Shown in pieces: positions 26,649-36,075 of a stretch of 64,000 bases of DNA; within the stretch, counting starts at the first letter, position 1, and each line of letters starts with the position of its first letter. Below the pieces are notes generated by a model. That model saw only the letters and a list, made by a program, of their open reading frames with translations, was not told the origin of the DNA and made no database searches. Where the stretch lies: NCBI RefSeq assembly GCF_042682565.1, contig NZ_JBHUIC010000001.1. One strand, 5' to 3'. Both the position numbers and the translations under genes were made by a program. Source of the stretch: Pistricoccus aurantiacus. GTDB taxonomy: Bacteria > Pseudomonadota > Gammaproteobacteria > Pseudomonadales > Halomonadaceae.

Positions 26649-28532
26649 TTACACCTCTATATCCGCCAGATTGCCATAGTCCTCCAGCCAGCTCTTGCGG
26701 TCGGAGGCGCGCTTTCTGGCCAGCAGCATATCCATCATTTCCAGGGTGCCGTCATCTTCTTCACGGGTCAGTTGCACCAGGCGCCGGGTGTCCACCGCCA
26801 TGGTGGTCTCCCGCAGTTGCAGGGGACTCATCTCTCCCAGACCCTTGAAGCGTTGAGTATTGATGGCCGGGCCGCGCTTGGCTTCCAGGCGCTTGATGAT
26901 CGCCGTCCGCTCGCTTTCGTCCAGGGCGTAGAAGACTTCCTTGCCCCGGTCGATGCGATACAGCGGCGGCATGGCGACGAACACATGGCCCGCGTCCACC
27001 AGCGCCGGGAAATGACGCAGAAAGAGCGCACACAGGAGGGTAGCGATATGCAGGCCGTCGGAATCCGCGTCCGCGAGGATACAGATCTTGTGATAGCGCA
27101 GCTTGGAGAGGTCGCCACTGCCCGGATCCATACCGATGGCCACGGCGATATCGTGAACCTCCTGGGAGCCGTAAATGTCGTGGGACTCCACTTCCCAGGT
27201 ATTGAGGATCTTGCCCCGCAGCGGCAGGATCGCCTGGGTTTCACGGTCCCGGGCCTGTTTGGCGCTGCCGCCGGCGCTGTCTCCTTCCACCAGGAACAGC
27301 TCGCTCATCGCCGGATCCGAGCCTGCGCAGTCCGCGAGCTTCCCCGGCAGCGCCGGGCCGGAAGTGACCTTCTTGCGGGCAATCTTCTTGGCGCTTTTCT
27401 GGCGGCGCTGAGCGGCGCTGATGACAAGCTCCGCCAACGCTTCCGCCTGATCCACGTGGTGATTTAGCCACAGGGAGAAGGCGTCCTTGACCACCCCGGA
27501 GACGAAGCCGGCGATGGTACGTGAGGACAGCCGCTCCTTGGTCTGGCCGGCGAACTGGGGATCGAGCATCTTCACCGAGAGCACGAAGCTGACCCGCTCC
27601 CATAGGTCTTCCGCACTCAATTTCACCCCCCGAGGCAGCAGGCTGCGGTAGTCGCAGAATTCCCGCAGCGCCTCCAGAAGCCCGGAACGTAGGCCGTTGA
27701 CGTGGGTGCCCCCCAAGGGAGTGGGAATCAGGTTGACGTAGCTTTCCGCCAGAGGCTCGCCGCCTTCCGGCAGCCACTGGATCGCCCAGTCCACCGCCTG
27801 CTCCTCGTCGGCGAAGTGGCCGATGAAGGGCGAGGCGGGAATCACCTCGAAGCCGTCCGTGGTCTGGGCCAGATAGTCCCGCAGGCCGTCTTCGTATTGC
27901 CATTCGCTCCGGGTGCCGTCCGCCTCGGTCAGGGTAACCTTGAGTCCTGGACACAGCACCGCCTTGGCGCGAAGTAGATGCTTGAGTCGCGGCAGGGAGA
28001 GCCGGGGGCTGTCGAAATAGCGTTCCTCCGGCCAGAAGCGCACCAGGGTGCCGGTGGCACGCTTGGTGCAGGTGCCGATCACCTCGAGTTCACTGGCCTT
28101 TTCACCCTGCTCGAAGGCCATGGCGTGGCGCTTGCCATCGCGGCAGACCTCCACTTCCAGACGCCGGGACAGCGCATTGACCACGGAGACACCGACCCCA
28201 TGCAGGCCGCCGGAGAAGCGATAGCTGGAGGAAGAGAACTTCCCCCCGGCGTGCAGACGGGTGAGGATCAGTTCGATACCGCTGACCCCGTGCTCTGGAT
28301 GGATGTCGATGGGCATGCCCCGACCGTCGTCGATCACCTCGATACCGCCATCGTCGAACAGCCGCACCTGAATATGCCGGGCGTACTCCGCCAGGGCCTC
28401 GTCGACGCTGTTGTCGACGACTTCCTGAATCAGATGGTTGGGACGGCTGGTATCGGTATACATGCCCGGGCGTTTACGCACCGGATCGAGGCCGGAAAGC
28501 ACCTCGATGGAGCTAGCGCTGTATTGCGTCAT
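26649..28532 (-). CDS. parE: DNA topoisomerase IV subunit B
   Basis: ATPase subunit of topoisomerase IV, 627 residues. The GHKL domain has RKRPGMYTDTSRPNHL and VVDNSVDEALAE; the transducer follows. The TOPRIM domain has LVEGDSAGGSAKQARDR, PLRGKILN and the metal-binding DADSDGLHI. The size and the C-terminal end separate it from GyrB, which has an extra insertion. Its start overlaps the stop of the upstream esterase gene, the same yqiA-parE arrangement as in E. coli. Confidence 0.97.
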   Translation of the reverse strand: MTQYSASSIEVLSGLDPVRKRPGMYTDTSRPNHLIQEVVDNSVDEALAEYARHIQVRLFDDGGIEVIDDGRGMPIDIHPEHGVSGIELILTRLHAGGKFSSSSYRFSGGLHGVGVSVVNALSRRLEVEVCRDGKRHAMAFEQGEKASELEVIGTCTKRATGTLVRFWPEERYFDSPRLSLPRLKHLLRAKAVLCPGLKVTLTEADGTRSEWQYEDGLRDYLAQTTDGFEVIPASPFIGHFADEEQAVDWAIQWLPEGGEPLAESYVNLIPTPLGGTHVNGLRSGLLEALREFCDYRSLLPRGVKLSAEDLWERVSFVLSVKMLDPQFAGQTKERLSSRTIAGFVSGVVKDAFSLWLNHHVDQAEALAELVISAAQRRQKSAKKIARKKVTSGPALPGKLADCAGSDPAMSELFLVEGDSAGGSAKQARDRETQAILPLRGKILNTWEVESHDIYGSQEVHDIAVAIGMDPGSGDLSKLRYHKICILADADSDGLHIATLLCALFLRHFPALVDAGHVFVAMPPLYRIDRGKEVFYALDESERTAIIKRLEAKRGPAINTQRFKGLGEMSPLQLRETTMAVDTRRLVQLTREEDDGTLEMMDMLLARKRASDRKSWLEDYGNLADIEV

Positions 28533-29197
28533 AGGGTTCCAGAATGATCATGCAGATTCGGCGTGTATGAGCGGTTCATCAGTGTTTTCAGTTGCTCAGG
28601 AAGCAGACGATGGCCGCCCAGAGCCAGAATTGCCGGCAGATAATCGATCAACCGGCTGAATCCATGATCTCCGCCGGGATGCAGGATGGTACGACAGCCG
28701 GCGTAGGCATGAAACGCCTCCGTGCAGTCCAGGGTTTCGTCCGCGGTGCCCAACAGCAGCAGATACCGTTGGGGGATGAGGCGCGCCGGTGTCAAGGCTT
28801 CCAGCTCACGGCGATGGCTCTCCTCTACTCGAAAGCGCTCTCCGGTATAGGGGTTGAAAAATTCCTCGTCCAGCCAGTCTTCCATCAGTCGCGCCGGGCG
28901 CACCGCAGGATTGATCAGCACCGCCTGGAGGTCGAAACGCTCCGCCAGGCAAGTGGCGAAAAAACCGCCCATGGAACTGCCCACTACCAATGGCCTTTCG
29001 CCCAAGGAATCGAGCGCCGCTTTTGCCTCGGCGTAGGCGATCTCGGGCCGGTGCGTCAGGGTCGGCGTTTCGCAGGGCAAGGCCGGCGTCAAGTCAGCGC
29101 AGGCGTCGCGCATCAAACGTGCCTTGGGTGAACCCGCGGCGCTGTTGAAGCCGTGCAGATACAATAGACCGCTAGCTGGCTGAGCATCACTCAGCAT
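28529..29197 (-). CDS. yqiA: YqiA-like esterase (UPF0227)
   Basis: Alpha/beta hydrolase of 222 residues. It has LLYLHGFNSAAGSPKA near the N-terminus, the nucleophile elbow GSSMGG, a late Asp region (GTADETLDC) and the catalytic His in PGGDHGFSR. E. coli YqiA hydrolyses short acyl esters and palmitoyl-CoA in vitro; the cellular substrate is unknown. It is first in the operon with parE (ATGA overlap). Confidence 0.9.
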   Translation of the reverse strand: MLSDAQPASGLLYLHGFNSAAGSPKARLMRDACADLTPALPCETPTLTHRPEIAYAEAKAALDSLGERPLVVGSSMGGFFATCLAERFDLQAVLINPAVRPARLMEDWLDEEFFNPYTGERFRVEESHRRELEALTPARLIPQRYLLLLGTADETLDCTEAFHAYAGCRTILHPGGDHGFSRLIDYLPAILALGGHRLLPEQLKTLMNRSYTPNLHDHSGTL

Positions 29198-29232
29198 AAC
29201 TCAAAACCTGTATATTTAGCCAGATACATGTA

Positions 29233-30933
29233 TCATTTTTCCTCCCCCTCCGCCAACCACAAGGCTTCGATCAATCCCTGGCTGGATTCATCCATGCGCT
29301 CCAATCCTTCCCGAGTACTCAGAATCTTCTCCGTTTCTCCGGCGATCTGCTTGCCCAACTCCACCCCCCACTGATCGAAGGGATTGATACCCCAGATGGT
29401 CGCTTGCACGAACACCTTGTGCTCGTAAAGGGCGATCAGAGCGCCCAAGGTGCTGGGGGTAAGCCGATCCAGCAGCACCGTGGTGGAAGGCTGGTTGCCG
29501 CGATAGCGCTTGTAGGCGGGGCGGGGCGCGGCATCGGCGATGGCATCGTCCCCCAGCATCAACAGCCGCGACTGGGCGAAACAGTTGGCCAGGGTCATGC
29601 GGTGCTGGGCCTTGAGATGGCGCCGAGTATCGGGATCTTGCACGTGATCGTAGCGGCGCAGGGGCGCGATGAAGTCGCATTCCACGGATTGAGTGCCCTG
29701 ATGCAGCAACTGATAGAAGGCGTGCTGGGCGTTGGGCCCCAGCTCTCCCCACAGCACCGGACAGGTGGAATAATCGACCACCTGGCCGTCATGAGTGGCG
29801 GACTTGCCGTTGGATTCCATTTCCAGCTGTTCGAGGTAGCTGGCGAAATACTCCAGCCGGCCATCGTAGGGCAGGATCGAATGGGCACGAATATCCAGGA
29901 AATTGACATTCCAGATACCCGCCAGCGCCAGCAGTACCGGCAGGTTGTCTTCCAGGGCCGCGCGCTGGAAATGACGATCCATGACATGGGCGCCGGCCAG
30001 CAGCTCGCGAAAGTTGTCCATGCCCACCACCAGGGCGATAGGCAGCCCGATAGCGCCCCACAGGGAATAGCGTCCGCCGACCCATTCCCAGAATTCCAAC
30101 TGGTTGGCCTTGGCGATACCCCAGTCGCACATTTTTTCACAGTTGGCGGAAACGCCGATGAAATGCTGGCGCAACACCAGGCTCTCATCGACCCGGGAGT
30201 CTTCCTCTCCGCAGTTGGCCTGACGGCTGGACACCAGCCGCGACATCAGCCATTCCTGGGCGGTGCGAGCGTTGGAAAGCGTGTCCACGGTAGTGAAGGA
30301 CTTGGAGGACAGCACGAACAGGGTGGTTTCCGGATTGAAACGGCTCAGATAGTCCGCCAGCTGGGAGCCGTCCATGGTGGAGGCGAAGTGCACCTCGATC
30401 GGATGCGCAGGATGTACCCGGAAATCCACCAGCGCGCGAGTCACCATCAGGGGGCCAAGATCCGAGCCGCCGACACCCAGGTTCACCACATCCTCGATGG
30501 CCTTGCCGGTAGCGCCGCGCCACTGTCCCGCATGCAGCTTGTCGACCATGCTCGCCATATGATCCAGAGTGGCATGCACCCCAGGCACTAGATCCTCGCC
30601 ATCCACCCTCAGGCTGGTATCCGCCGGCAAACGCAGGGCGGTATGCAAGGCGGGGCGATCCTCCGAGCGATTGACCCGCTCACCCTGCAACATCGCCTCT
30701 ATCGCCTCCGGTACCTGGGCTTCACGAGCCAGGGCCAGCAGCAGCTCCAGCGTTTCTTCGTTCCAGCGCTGCTTGGAAAGATCCAGAGTCAGCCCGGCAG
30801 CCTTGCGGCTGTAGCGACGAAATCGCTCGGAGGAATCGGCGAAAAGCGTCTTCAGATGAATCCGGCGCATCTCGCCTGCATGCTGCTTGAGCGCCTGCCA
30901 AGCGGCTCCCTGATCGATGGTGGAATGGCTCAT
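29233..30933 (-). CDS. pgi: Glucose-6-phosphate isomerase
   Basis: Interconverts glucose-6-phosphate and fructose-6-phosphate. The 566-residue protein contains NLGVGGSDLGPLMVTRAL, the phosphate loop VLSSKSFTTVDT, the Pgi signature region GGRYSLWGAIGLPIAL and NPFDQWGVELGK. ATG 30933 (MSHSTIDQGAAW) is preferred to a longer start at 31005, which would read through a repeat-rich promoter region. In Halomonadaceae this enzyme feeds the Entner-Doudoroff and gluconeogenic routes (inference). Confidence 0.96.
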   Translation of the reverse strand: MSHSTIDQGAAWQALKQHAGEMRRIHLKTLFADSSERFRRYSRKAAGLTLDLSKQRWNEETLELLLALAREAQVPEAIEAMLQGERVNRSEDRPALHTALRLPADTSLRVDGEDLVPGVHATLDHMASMVDKLHAGQWRGATGKAIEDVVNLGVGGSDLGPLMVTRALVDFRVHPAHPIEVHFASTMDGSQLADYLSRFNPETTLFVLSSKSFTTVDTLSNARTAQEWLMSRLVSSRQANCGEEDSRVDESLVLRQHFIGVSANCEKMCDWGIAKANQLEFWEWVGGRYSLWGAIGLPIALVVGMDNFRELLAGAHVMDRHFQRAALEDNLPVLLALAGIWNVNFLDIRAHSILPYDGRLEYFASYLEQLEMESNGKSATHDGQVVDYSTCPVLWGELGPNAQHAFYQLLHQGTQSVECDFIAPLRRYDHVQDPDTRRHLKAQHRMTLANCFAQSRLLMLGDDAIADAAPRPAYKRYRGNQPSTTVLLDRLTPSTLGALIALYEHKVFVQATIWGINPFDQWGVELGKQIAGETEKILSTREGLERMDESSQGLIEALWLAEGEEK

Positions 30934-30971
30934 GGTCTCTCCTTGACGTAAACGGTATGGCCGGTGGCACA

Positions 30972-31029
30972 CGCACGGCGAAGTGGCATGCAGCGAGTGG
31001 CGCACGGCGAGTGGTGCACGGCGAGTGGC
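30972..31029. repeat. Imperfect short tandem repeat in the pgi/cmoA promoter gap
   Basis: Four degenerate copies of a 12-17 bp unit related to GCACGGCGAGTGG lie between the divergent pgi and cmoA starts. The last two are nearly identical. Could be slippage DNA or a cluster of regulator sites. Confidence 0.6.
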
Positions 31030-31088
31030 GGGATCGTGCAGCCCGACGGCTCAGGGCGTAGAATACCGCCAAACTCGCCCTATCGAAT

Positions 31089-31838
31089 ATGTTCATGAGT
31101 GACGCATCTTACCGTGACGCCATCTTTACGACACCCCTGGACCAGGTGGCGCAATTCTCCTTCGACGAACGGGTAGTCGCCTGCTTTCCGGACATGATTC
31201 GCCGCTCCGTGCCCGGCTACGGCCAGATTCTCGGCATGCTGGGCATCATCGCCGAGCGTCACCTGCCTCGCGGCGCTCACGTCTACGATCTCGGCTGCTC
31301 TCTGGGCGCCGTCGGCCTGGCCCTGGCGGGCCGTCTGCCGCCCCAGGCGTTTTCCCTGACCGGGGTGGATATCTCTCCGGGAATGATAGCCCGGGCCAAG
31401 GATACCCTCGCCAGGGAGTGCCCGGATCACGCTATCGAAATCGTCGAAGGCGATATTCGCCATCTGAATTACCGGACCTCCGGCATGGTGGTGCTCAATT
31501 TCACACTGCAATTCCTGCCCCCGGAAGATCGCGACGGCGTCTTGAGCAAACTTCACGCGGCGCTGGAGCCCGGCGGCGTGCTGGTAATGTCGGAAAAGAT
31601 CCGGGCCGCGAACGAGCAGGAAAACGCCTGGCTGGTGGAGCGCTATCACGATTTCAAGCGCGCCAACGGCTACAGTGAACTGGAAATCAGCCAGAAGCGC
31701 ACCGCCCTGGAAAACGTGCTGATCCCGGACACCCTGGATGCTCATCACGCCCGTCTTGCTCAGGCGGGCTTTTCCCGCAGCACCACCTGGTTTCAATACC
31801 TGAATTTTGCCTCGATCATCGCCTTCAAGGATGAATAA
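31089..31838 (+). CDS. cmoA: Carboxy-S-adenosyl-L-methionine synthase
   Basis: Makes carboxy-SAM from SAM and prephenate for tRNA wobble modification. 249 residues in a Rossmann methyltransferase fold, with YDLGCSLGAVGLAL as the SAM motif and the family blocks FDERVVACFPDMIRRSVPGY and VVLNFTLQFL. ATG 31089 or ATG 31095 (MSDASYRD) could start it; the second fits the family slightly better. cmoB begins right after the stop. Confidence 0.95.
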   Translation: MFMSDASYRDAIFTTPLDQVAQFSFDERVVACFPDMIRRSVPGYGQILGMLGIIAERHLPRGAHVYDLGCSLGAVGLALAGRLPPQAFSLTGVDISPGMIARAKDTLARECPDHAIEIVEGDIRHLNYRTSGMVVLNFTLQFLPPEDRDGVLSKLHAALEPGGVLVMSEKIRAANEQENAWLVERYHDFKRANGYSELEISQKRTALENVLIPDTLDAHHARLAQAGFSRSTTWFQYLNFASIIAFKDE

Positions 31839-32825
31839 GTGACCTCTCACCATCGTCCGCTTTATCATGCCTTCATCGATCAGGAGCTGGATACCTGGCT
31901 GGCAAGACTTCCACAGCAGCTGGCCCAGGGGCTGGATCGCAAGCGCCACGGCGACCTTCCTGCTTGGGAGAAGGCGGTAGCCAAGCTTCCCGAATTGCCT
32001 CGAGAGCGCCGTGTCGACCTGGATCGGGACAGCATCACGGTAGAAGTGGCGCTCGATGATGCCAAGCGCCGTCAGTGCAAAAACCTGCTTGGAAAACTCG
32101 CGCCCTGGCGCAAGGGGCCCTATACCCTGGGCGGCATTCATATCGACACGGAATGGCGCTCGGACTGGAAGTGGGCGCGAATTGCCCAGCATCTTGCGCC
32201 GCTCACAGGGCGACGAGTGCTGGATGTAGGCGGCGGCAGCGGCTATCACGGCTGGCGCATGACCGGCGCCGGCGCTGCTTTTACCCTGGTGATCGATCCC
32301 TCGCCACGCTTCTTCTATCAGTTTCAGGCAGTGCGCCATTTCATCGGCGACGCGGATCACGGACGTACCCAGTTCTTGCCGGTGGGCATCGAAGGCGTTC
32401 CGGACAATCTCGAATTCTTCGACACGGTGTTTTCCATGGGGGTGCTCTATCACCGCCCTTCTCCCTTGGAACATCTCTGGCAGTTGAAAGCCTGCCTGCG
32501 GCCCGGGGGGGAACTGGTACTGGAAACTCTGGTGGTGGAAGGCGACAAGACACGAGTGCTGCTACCCGGCCCGCGCTATGCGGCCATGCCAAACGTCTAC
32601 TTCTTGCCGTCTTCTACGGCGCTGACCGATTGGCTCGAGCGCTGTGGTTTCGAGAACGTGCGAGTGGTGGACGAAGCGAACACTACGGCGGACGAACAGC
32701 GTTCAACGGATTGGATGACGTTTCAATCTCTCAAGGATTTTCTCGATCCGCAGGACGCTTCGCTGACCCGGGAAGGCTACCCCGCGCCGCGCCGCGCGGT
32801 GCTGCTGGCCCGAAAGCCTGAATGA
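31839..32825 (+). CDS. cmoB: tRNA U34 carboxymethyltransferase
   Basis: Uses carboxy-SAM to turn 5-hydroxyuridine into cmo5U at tRNA position 34. 328 residues; N-terminal family-specific domain with CKNLLGKLAPWRKGPY, then a methyltransferase domain with LDVGGGSGYHGWRM and SMGVLYHRPSPL. It starts at a GTG directly after the cmoA stop, so coupling is likely. Its last 95 bp overlap the antisense 3' end of the next gene. Confidence 0.95.
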   Translation: MTSHHRPLYHAFIDQELDTWLARLPQQLAQGLDRKRHGDLPAWEKAVAKLPELPRERRVDLDRDSITVEVALDDAKRRQCKNLLGKLAPWRKGPYTLGGIHIDTEWRSDWKWARIAQHLAPLTGRRVLDVGGGSGYHGWRMTGAGAAFTLVIDPSPRFFYQFQAVRHFIGDADHGRTQFLPVGIEGVPDNLEFFDTVFSMGVLYHRPSPLEHLWQLKACLRPGGELVLETLVVEGDKTRVLLPGPRYAAMPNVYFLPSSTALTDWLERCGFENVRVVDEANTTADEQRSTDWMTFQSLKDFLDPQDASLTREGYPAPRRAVLLARKPE

Positions 32826-33753
32826 CGGCGGCTTTTTCGGTACTTCCATTCCGATCGGGATAGCAATGTCGGTACGCCGGAGGCTGGTGCCCCTCGAACA
32901 TTCGGTCAAAAATTTCCAACGCTTCATCGGCGGACAGTGAGCCGCTCGTGACACCAGGCCACTGCTTCACTTCGTCTCGTATTACCAAAGAAGGCGCCCT
33001 ACCCAGAAAACGTATCGGCACGGTAGCGTAGCCATGAGCCGCCAGCGCGCAGACTCGGTGCTGGCCGCGATTGATGACCACACGAAACTCATCCTCTCGG
33101 ACCAGCAAGAAACCGGTCATATCACCGTCGATATCATCACTTCTGAGATAACCCTTCGTCTGGATGCTCTGATAAAGGCGAATCAGGCGCCGAAGCTCTA
33201 GCGCCCCGCGAGCCTCGCTCAGAGGACCAATGAAAATCCACTCCAGATTCCTCTCTTGCTTCAGCCCATTTGCCCTTGCCTCTTCCCAGGTGGTCTGAAG
33301 CTTGCGGGCCTTGTACTTTTCTGCAGCGCTGCCTATCCAGGGTTCGACCATGCACAGAGGGGATTGGTTAACCAATCGGCTGGCCTGAGGATCTTTCAGA
33401 CCCAGGTATTCCGCGCCATTATTCGGCTGAACATTATCGTAATATTTTTTTAATTCCGATAACTGGTAATCCTCAATTCCGGATTGAGCATATTCTTTCA
33501 GCGCTCTGATGAAAGGATGACGAGTTTCACCATTACAGGGATATGCCATCAACCCTAGGGCTCGACAGTGAGTCAAGGGGATATTCAGCAGAACCGGACT
33601 TTGCTTCGCGCGCTTCATCACGTCGATAGGGTGGCTCGACAATTCCCGCAGGTCCACCGGCGGCAGATCACGAGGAATCACATAGCCCCGTGATTCGACT
33701 TCGCTCTGAAAGTACTGCTTGACCCAGGAGGGAAGATAACGTGCGATTTTCAT
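32731..33753 (-). CDS. Hypothetical protein with a ParB/sulfiredoxin-like motif
   Basis: 340 residues, not assigned to a named family. The segment VVINRGQHRVCALAAHGYATVPIRFL (around 225-250) resembles the DGxHRxxAL core of ParB/sulfiredoxin-fold proteins, some of which occur near polysaccharide loci. No signal peptide. The C-terminal 30 residues (Ala/Gly/Arg/Pro-rich) are encoded antisense to the cmoB 3' end, so the original stop may have been lost. Base composition is a little lower in GC than the neighbours, hinting at acquisition. Role unknown. Confidence 0.6.
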   Translation of the reverse strand: MKIARYLPSWVKQYFQSEVESRGYVIPRDLPPVDLRELSSHPIDVMKRAKQSPVLLNIPLTHCRALGLMAYPCNGETRHPFIRALKEYAQSGIEDYQLSELKKYYDNVQPNNGAEYLGLKDPQASRLVNQSPLCMVEPWIGSAAEKYKARKLQTTWEEARANGLKQERNLEWIFIGPLSEARGALELRRLIRLYQSIQTKGYLRSDDIDGDMTGFLLVREDEFRVVINRGQHRVCALAAHGYATVPIRFLGRAPSLVIRDEVKQWPGVTSGSLSADEALEIFDRMFEGHQPPAYRHCYPDRNGSTEKAAVIQAFGPAAPRGAARGSLPGSAKRPADRENP

Positions 33754-33856
33754 AATGTTACGTCGGATCCGTTAAAGACTTCTGTGTCCCTTTGTATCCG
33801 CAGTTAAACATTACTTAACGAAAAAGTCGACTTACAAATTGTAACCTTAATGGCAG

Positions 33857-35941
33857 TTACCGTGTCTTGCTTGCCAAGGCTTCTCGTCGGATACGCCAGT
33901 CCTCCAGGGCCAGCCGAGCCCGGGCATGTTCGACCTGAGCCTTCAAGGCATCGGACGGCAAGGACGTATATTCCAGCGTCTTGGCCACTTGCGCCCAGCG
34001 ATAATAGCGCGGATTTCGCAGATTGGTGGCCGCGCCTAGATCGCTGATCATCACTCCGGAGCCGCCGTCCTGCTGATTGAACGTCAGCGCCATTGAGACG
34101 AAACCGTCGCCATTCTGGGCTGCGGTATAAAGCTGATCTCCCATCCAGGGGGTGGAGACACCGGACAAGGAATGCGCCCACAGGGTGGGGAAAATATCCC
34201 GGTGACTCACCCAGTCATCGAGGCGCGGTGTCTCGTCGAAGCGATAGGCCGGCGGCACCCAGCTCAGGATCGGCACGCCGAACTGATCGAAGAGATCATG
34301 ACTATCCGGATACTGGAGGATCGAGCGGGTGTTATGATCGCCGCTGGCAACAAACAGGGTATGATCCAGCAGGCCATCCCTTTCCAACTGGCTCAGAAAA
34401 CCGCCCAGCATGTCGCTGGAATACTGATAAGTTTCCAGAATCGACTGGCCGAGCTCTCGCGAAGCGGCCAGCGTATCGCCCAACCTGGCGATATCCAGCG
34501 GTGCGGGATCAAAGCTGTCGGGTATACGATAAGGCGGGTGGTTGGTCACCGACAGGGTCATCAGGAAGATCCTTTCCCCGCTGGCTTCCGCCTGCTCGAG
34601 AAGCTCCGCCCCGTAGCGATACATCCATTCGTCGTCGACTCCCCAGGTGCCGCCGGTGGCCTCGGGAAAGCGCTCGATAATCGCGCCCTGGCCTATCACC
34701 TCGTCGAATCCCTGGCGCGGCAGATTGGCCCCCAGGTTGCGCCAACCCACGGAGCCGGCGGTGAGGAATATCGTGCGGTAGCCCGCCTGCTGGAATGGCT
34801 TCACCGCCGAAGTGGAAAACGAATGATAGCCATAGCGACTCTGGGTCAGCGGGCTGATCGGCGTATCCAGCAGCAGCCCTTCCAGACTTGGCAAGGTGCC
34901 GTTCTCGCTGGAAATTGCCTTGGAGAAATAGTCCGCCTTCATTAACCAAGGGCGCAGACGACCGAGTAGATCGTTCGACTCCGGGTCATCGAAATCCAGC
35001 AGCGGCCGACCCCAGCTTTCCATCAGGCTGAAAACCACCTGGGGCGGCTTTTCTTCGAGCAGCTCTCGTCGCGGCGTAGTCTGGCGCAGATGCTCGAGCA
35101 GCGCGGTTTCGCTGTCCACTTCCCGCCAGCCGAAGGCGTGAGCCGCGTCGATGGGCGAGGCGAAGCCGTAACGTTTGAGTCCCGCTTCGGGATCGTCGCC
35201 GATGTCGTTGGCCTCACGCTCCTTCCAAGCGAGATACAGCGCTTGAGGGCCGCTGGGTACCAGATCGTTGAGAAAGGCGTTGTCCGCTACCGCCATGTGC
35301 ATTTCCCGCAGCGGAAAGGTGCCCAAGGAGCCGCGACCCAGACCGATCAACGCCACCAGCGACAGGGTGATCGCCAGCGCTGTCCGGGGCCAGCGCCAGG
35401 AGTTCGATCGGCGCAGCCGCGCCAGACGCATCAGCATCAGTTGAGCCGTGGTCATACCCGCCAGCACGATGAACAGGAGAATCACCGGATAATCGTTGAT
35501 GATCGTAGCGATGACCGCCCGGGTGTCGTCCTCGAAAAGGCCGAAGACAAGGGCGTTGAGCGGCCCCTGATAGAAGTCGAAATAGAAATGATTGATCACC
35601 GCCAGCAGGTTGACCAGCAACATGACCAGCCCTGCCCACACCGGCCACAGCCGGCGCCAGACTCGCATCAAGAGCGCGGGCAGCGGCAGCAGGCAGGTGC
35701 CCAGCAGCAGCCAGGGGCCCAAGGTGATCGCGAACAGTTTGGCATCGAAACGCAGCCCCATCCAGAATGCGGAAAGAAGGGTCGGGGCGCCTGGATTCAG
35801 GTCCGCCGGGGCTTCTTGCCAGAACAGTAAGACCCGCCATATTGTCAGGCTAAGAAGTCCCAGTAGTCCCAGCCACCACAACTGCCGATTGACGTCACGC
35901 CACAGTGCCAAACGAGAATGCGCCACCATCGTGTCATGCAC
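33857..35941 (-). CDS. LTA-synthase-family sulfatase / phosphoglycerol transferase
   Basis: Inner-membrane protein of 694 residues. About five transmembrane segments in the first 210 residues are followed by a periplasmic sulfatase-fold domain. The nucleophile region is SKAISSENGTLPSLEGLL, where the Thr would carry the phosphoglycerol, and metal-binding stretches include FSLMESWGRP and FVASGDHNTRS. Such enzymes in Gram-negatives modify periplasmic glucans or other glycans with phosphoglycerol; the substrate is not known here. The start could also be ATG 35929. Confidence 0.85.
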   Translation of the reverse strand: MHDTMVAHSRLALWRDVNRQLWWLGLLGLLSLTIWRVLLFWQEAPADLNPGAPTLLSAFWMGLRFDAKLFAITLGPWLLLGTCLLPLPALLMRVWRRLWPVWAGLVMLLVNLLAVINHFYFDFYQGPLNALVFGLFEDDTRAVIATIINDYPVILLFIVLAGMTTAQLMLMRLARLRRSNSWRWPRTALAITLSLVALIGLGRGSLGTFPLREMHMAVADNAFLNDLVPSGPQALYLAWKEREANDIGDDPEAGLKRYGFASPIDAAHAFGWREVDSETALLEHLRQTTPRRELLEEKPPQVVFSLMESWGRPLLDFDDPESNDLLGRLRPWLMKADYFSKAISSENGTLPSLEGLLLDTPISPLTQSRYGYHSFSTSAVKPFQQAGYRTIFLTAGSVGWRNLGANLPRQGFDEVIGQGAIIERFPEATGGTWGVDDEWMYRYGAELLEQAEASGERIFLMTLSVTNHPPYRIPDSFDPAPLDIARLGDTLAASRELGQSILETYQYSSDMLGGFLSQLERDGLLDHTLFVASGDHNTRSILQYPDSHDLFDQFGVPILSWVPPAYRFDETPRLDDWVSHRDIFPTLWAHSLSGVSTPWMGDQLYTAAQNGDGFVSMALTFNQQDGGSGVMISDLGAATNLRNPRYYRWAQVAKTLEYTSLPSDALKAQVEHARARLALEDWRIRREALASKTR

Positions 35942-36002
35942 CCATCATGAAAAAAGACCGGCGCCACTATAACGATGAAGCGCATTTATGACGATGAAAA
36001 TA

Positions 36003-36052
36003 ATAAAAAAGCCTGGCGTCTTCTGCTCTGTCTAGAGCAAAGGACGCCAGGC
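36003..36052 (-). terminator. Terminator of the nar operon
   Basis: On minus, arms GCCTGGCGTC and GACGCCAGGC (plus a small inner hairpin) are followed by a T tract (TTTTTTATTA). It lies about 25 bp after the PPIase stop and ends the narGHJI transcript. Confidence 0.9.
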
Positions 36053-36075
36053 ATCAACTTCCAAGGAATAGCAAG

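Noticed and set aside
31080..32474. Long minus-strand open frame of 464 codons opposite cmoA and cmoB
   Set aside because: It is a high-GC shadow of two well-supported genes; its translation has no coherent domain.
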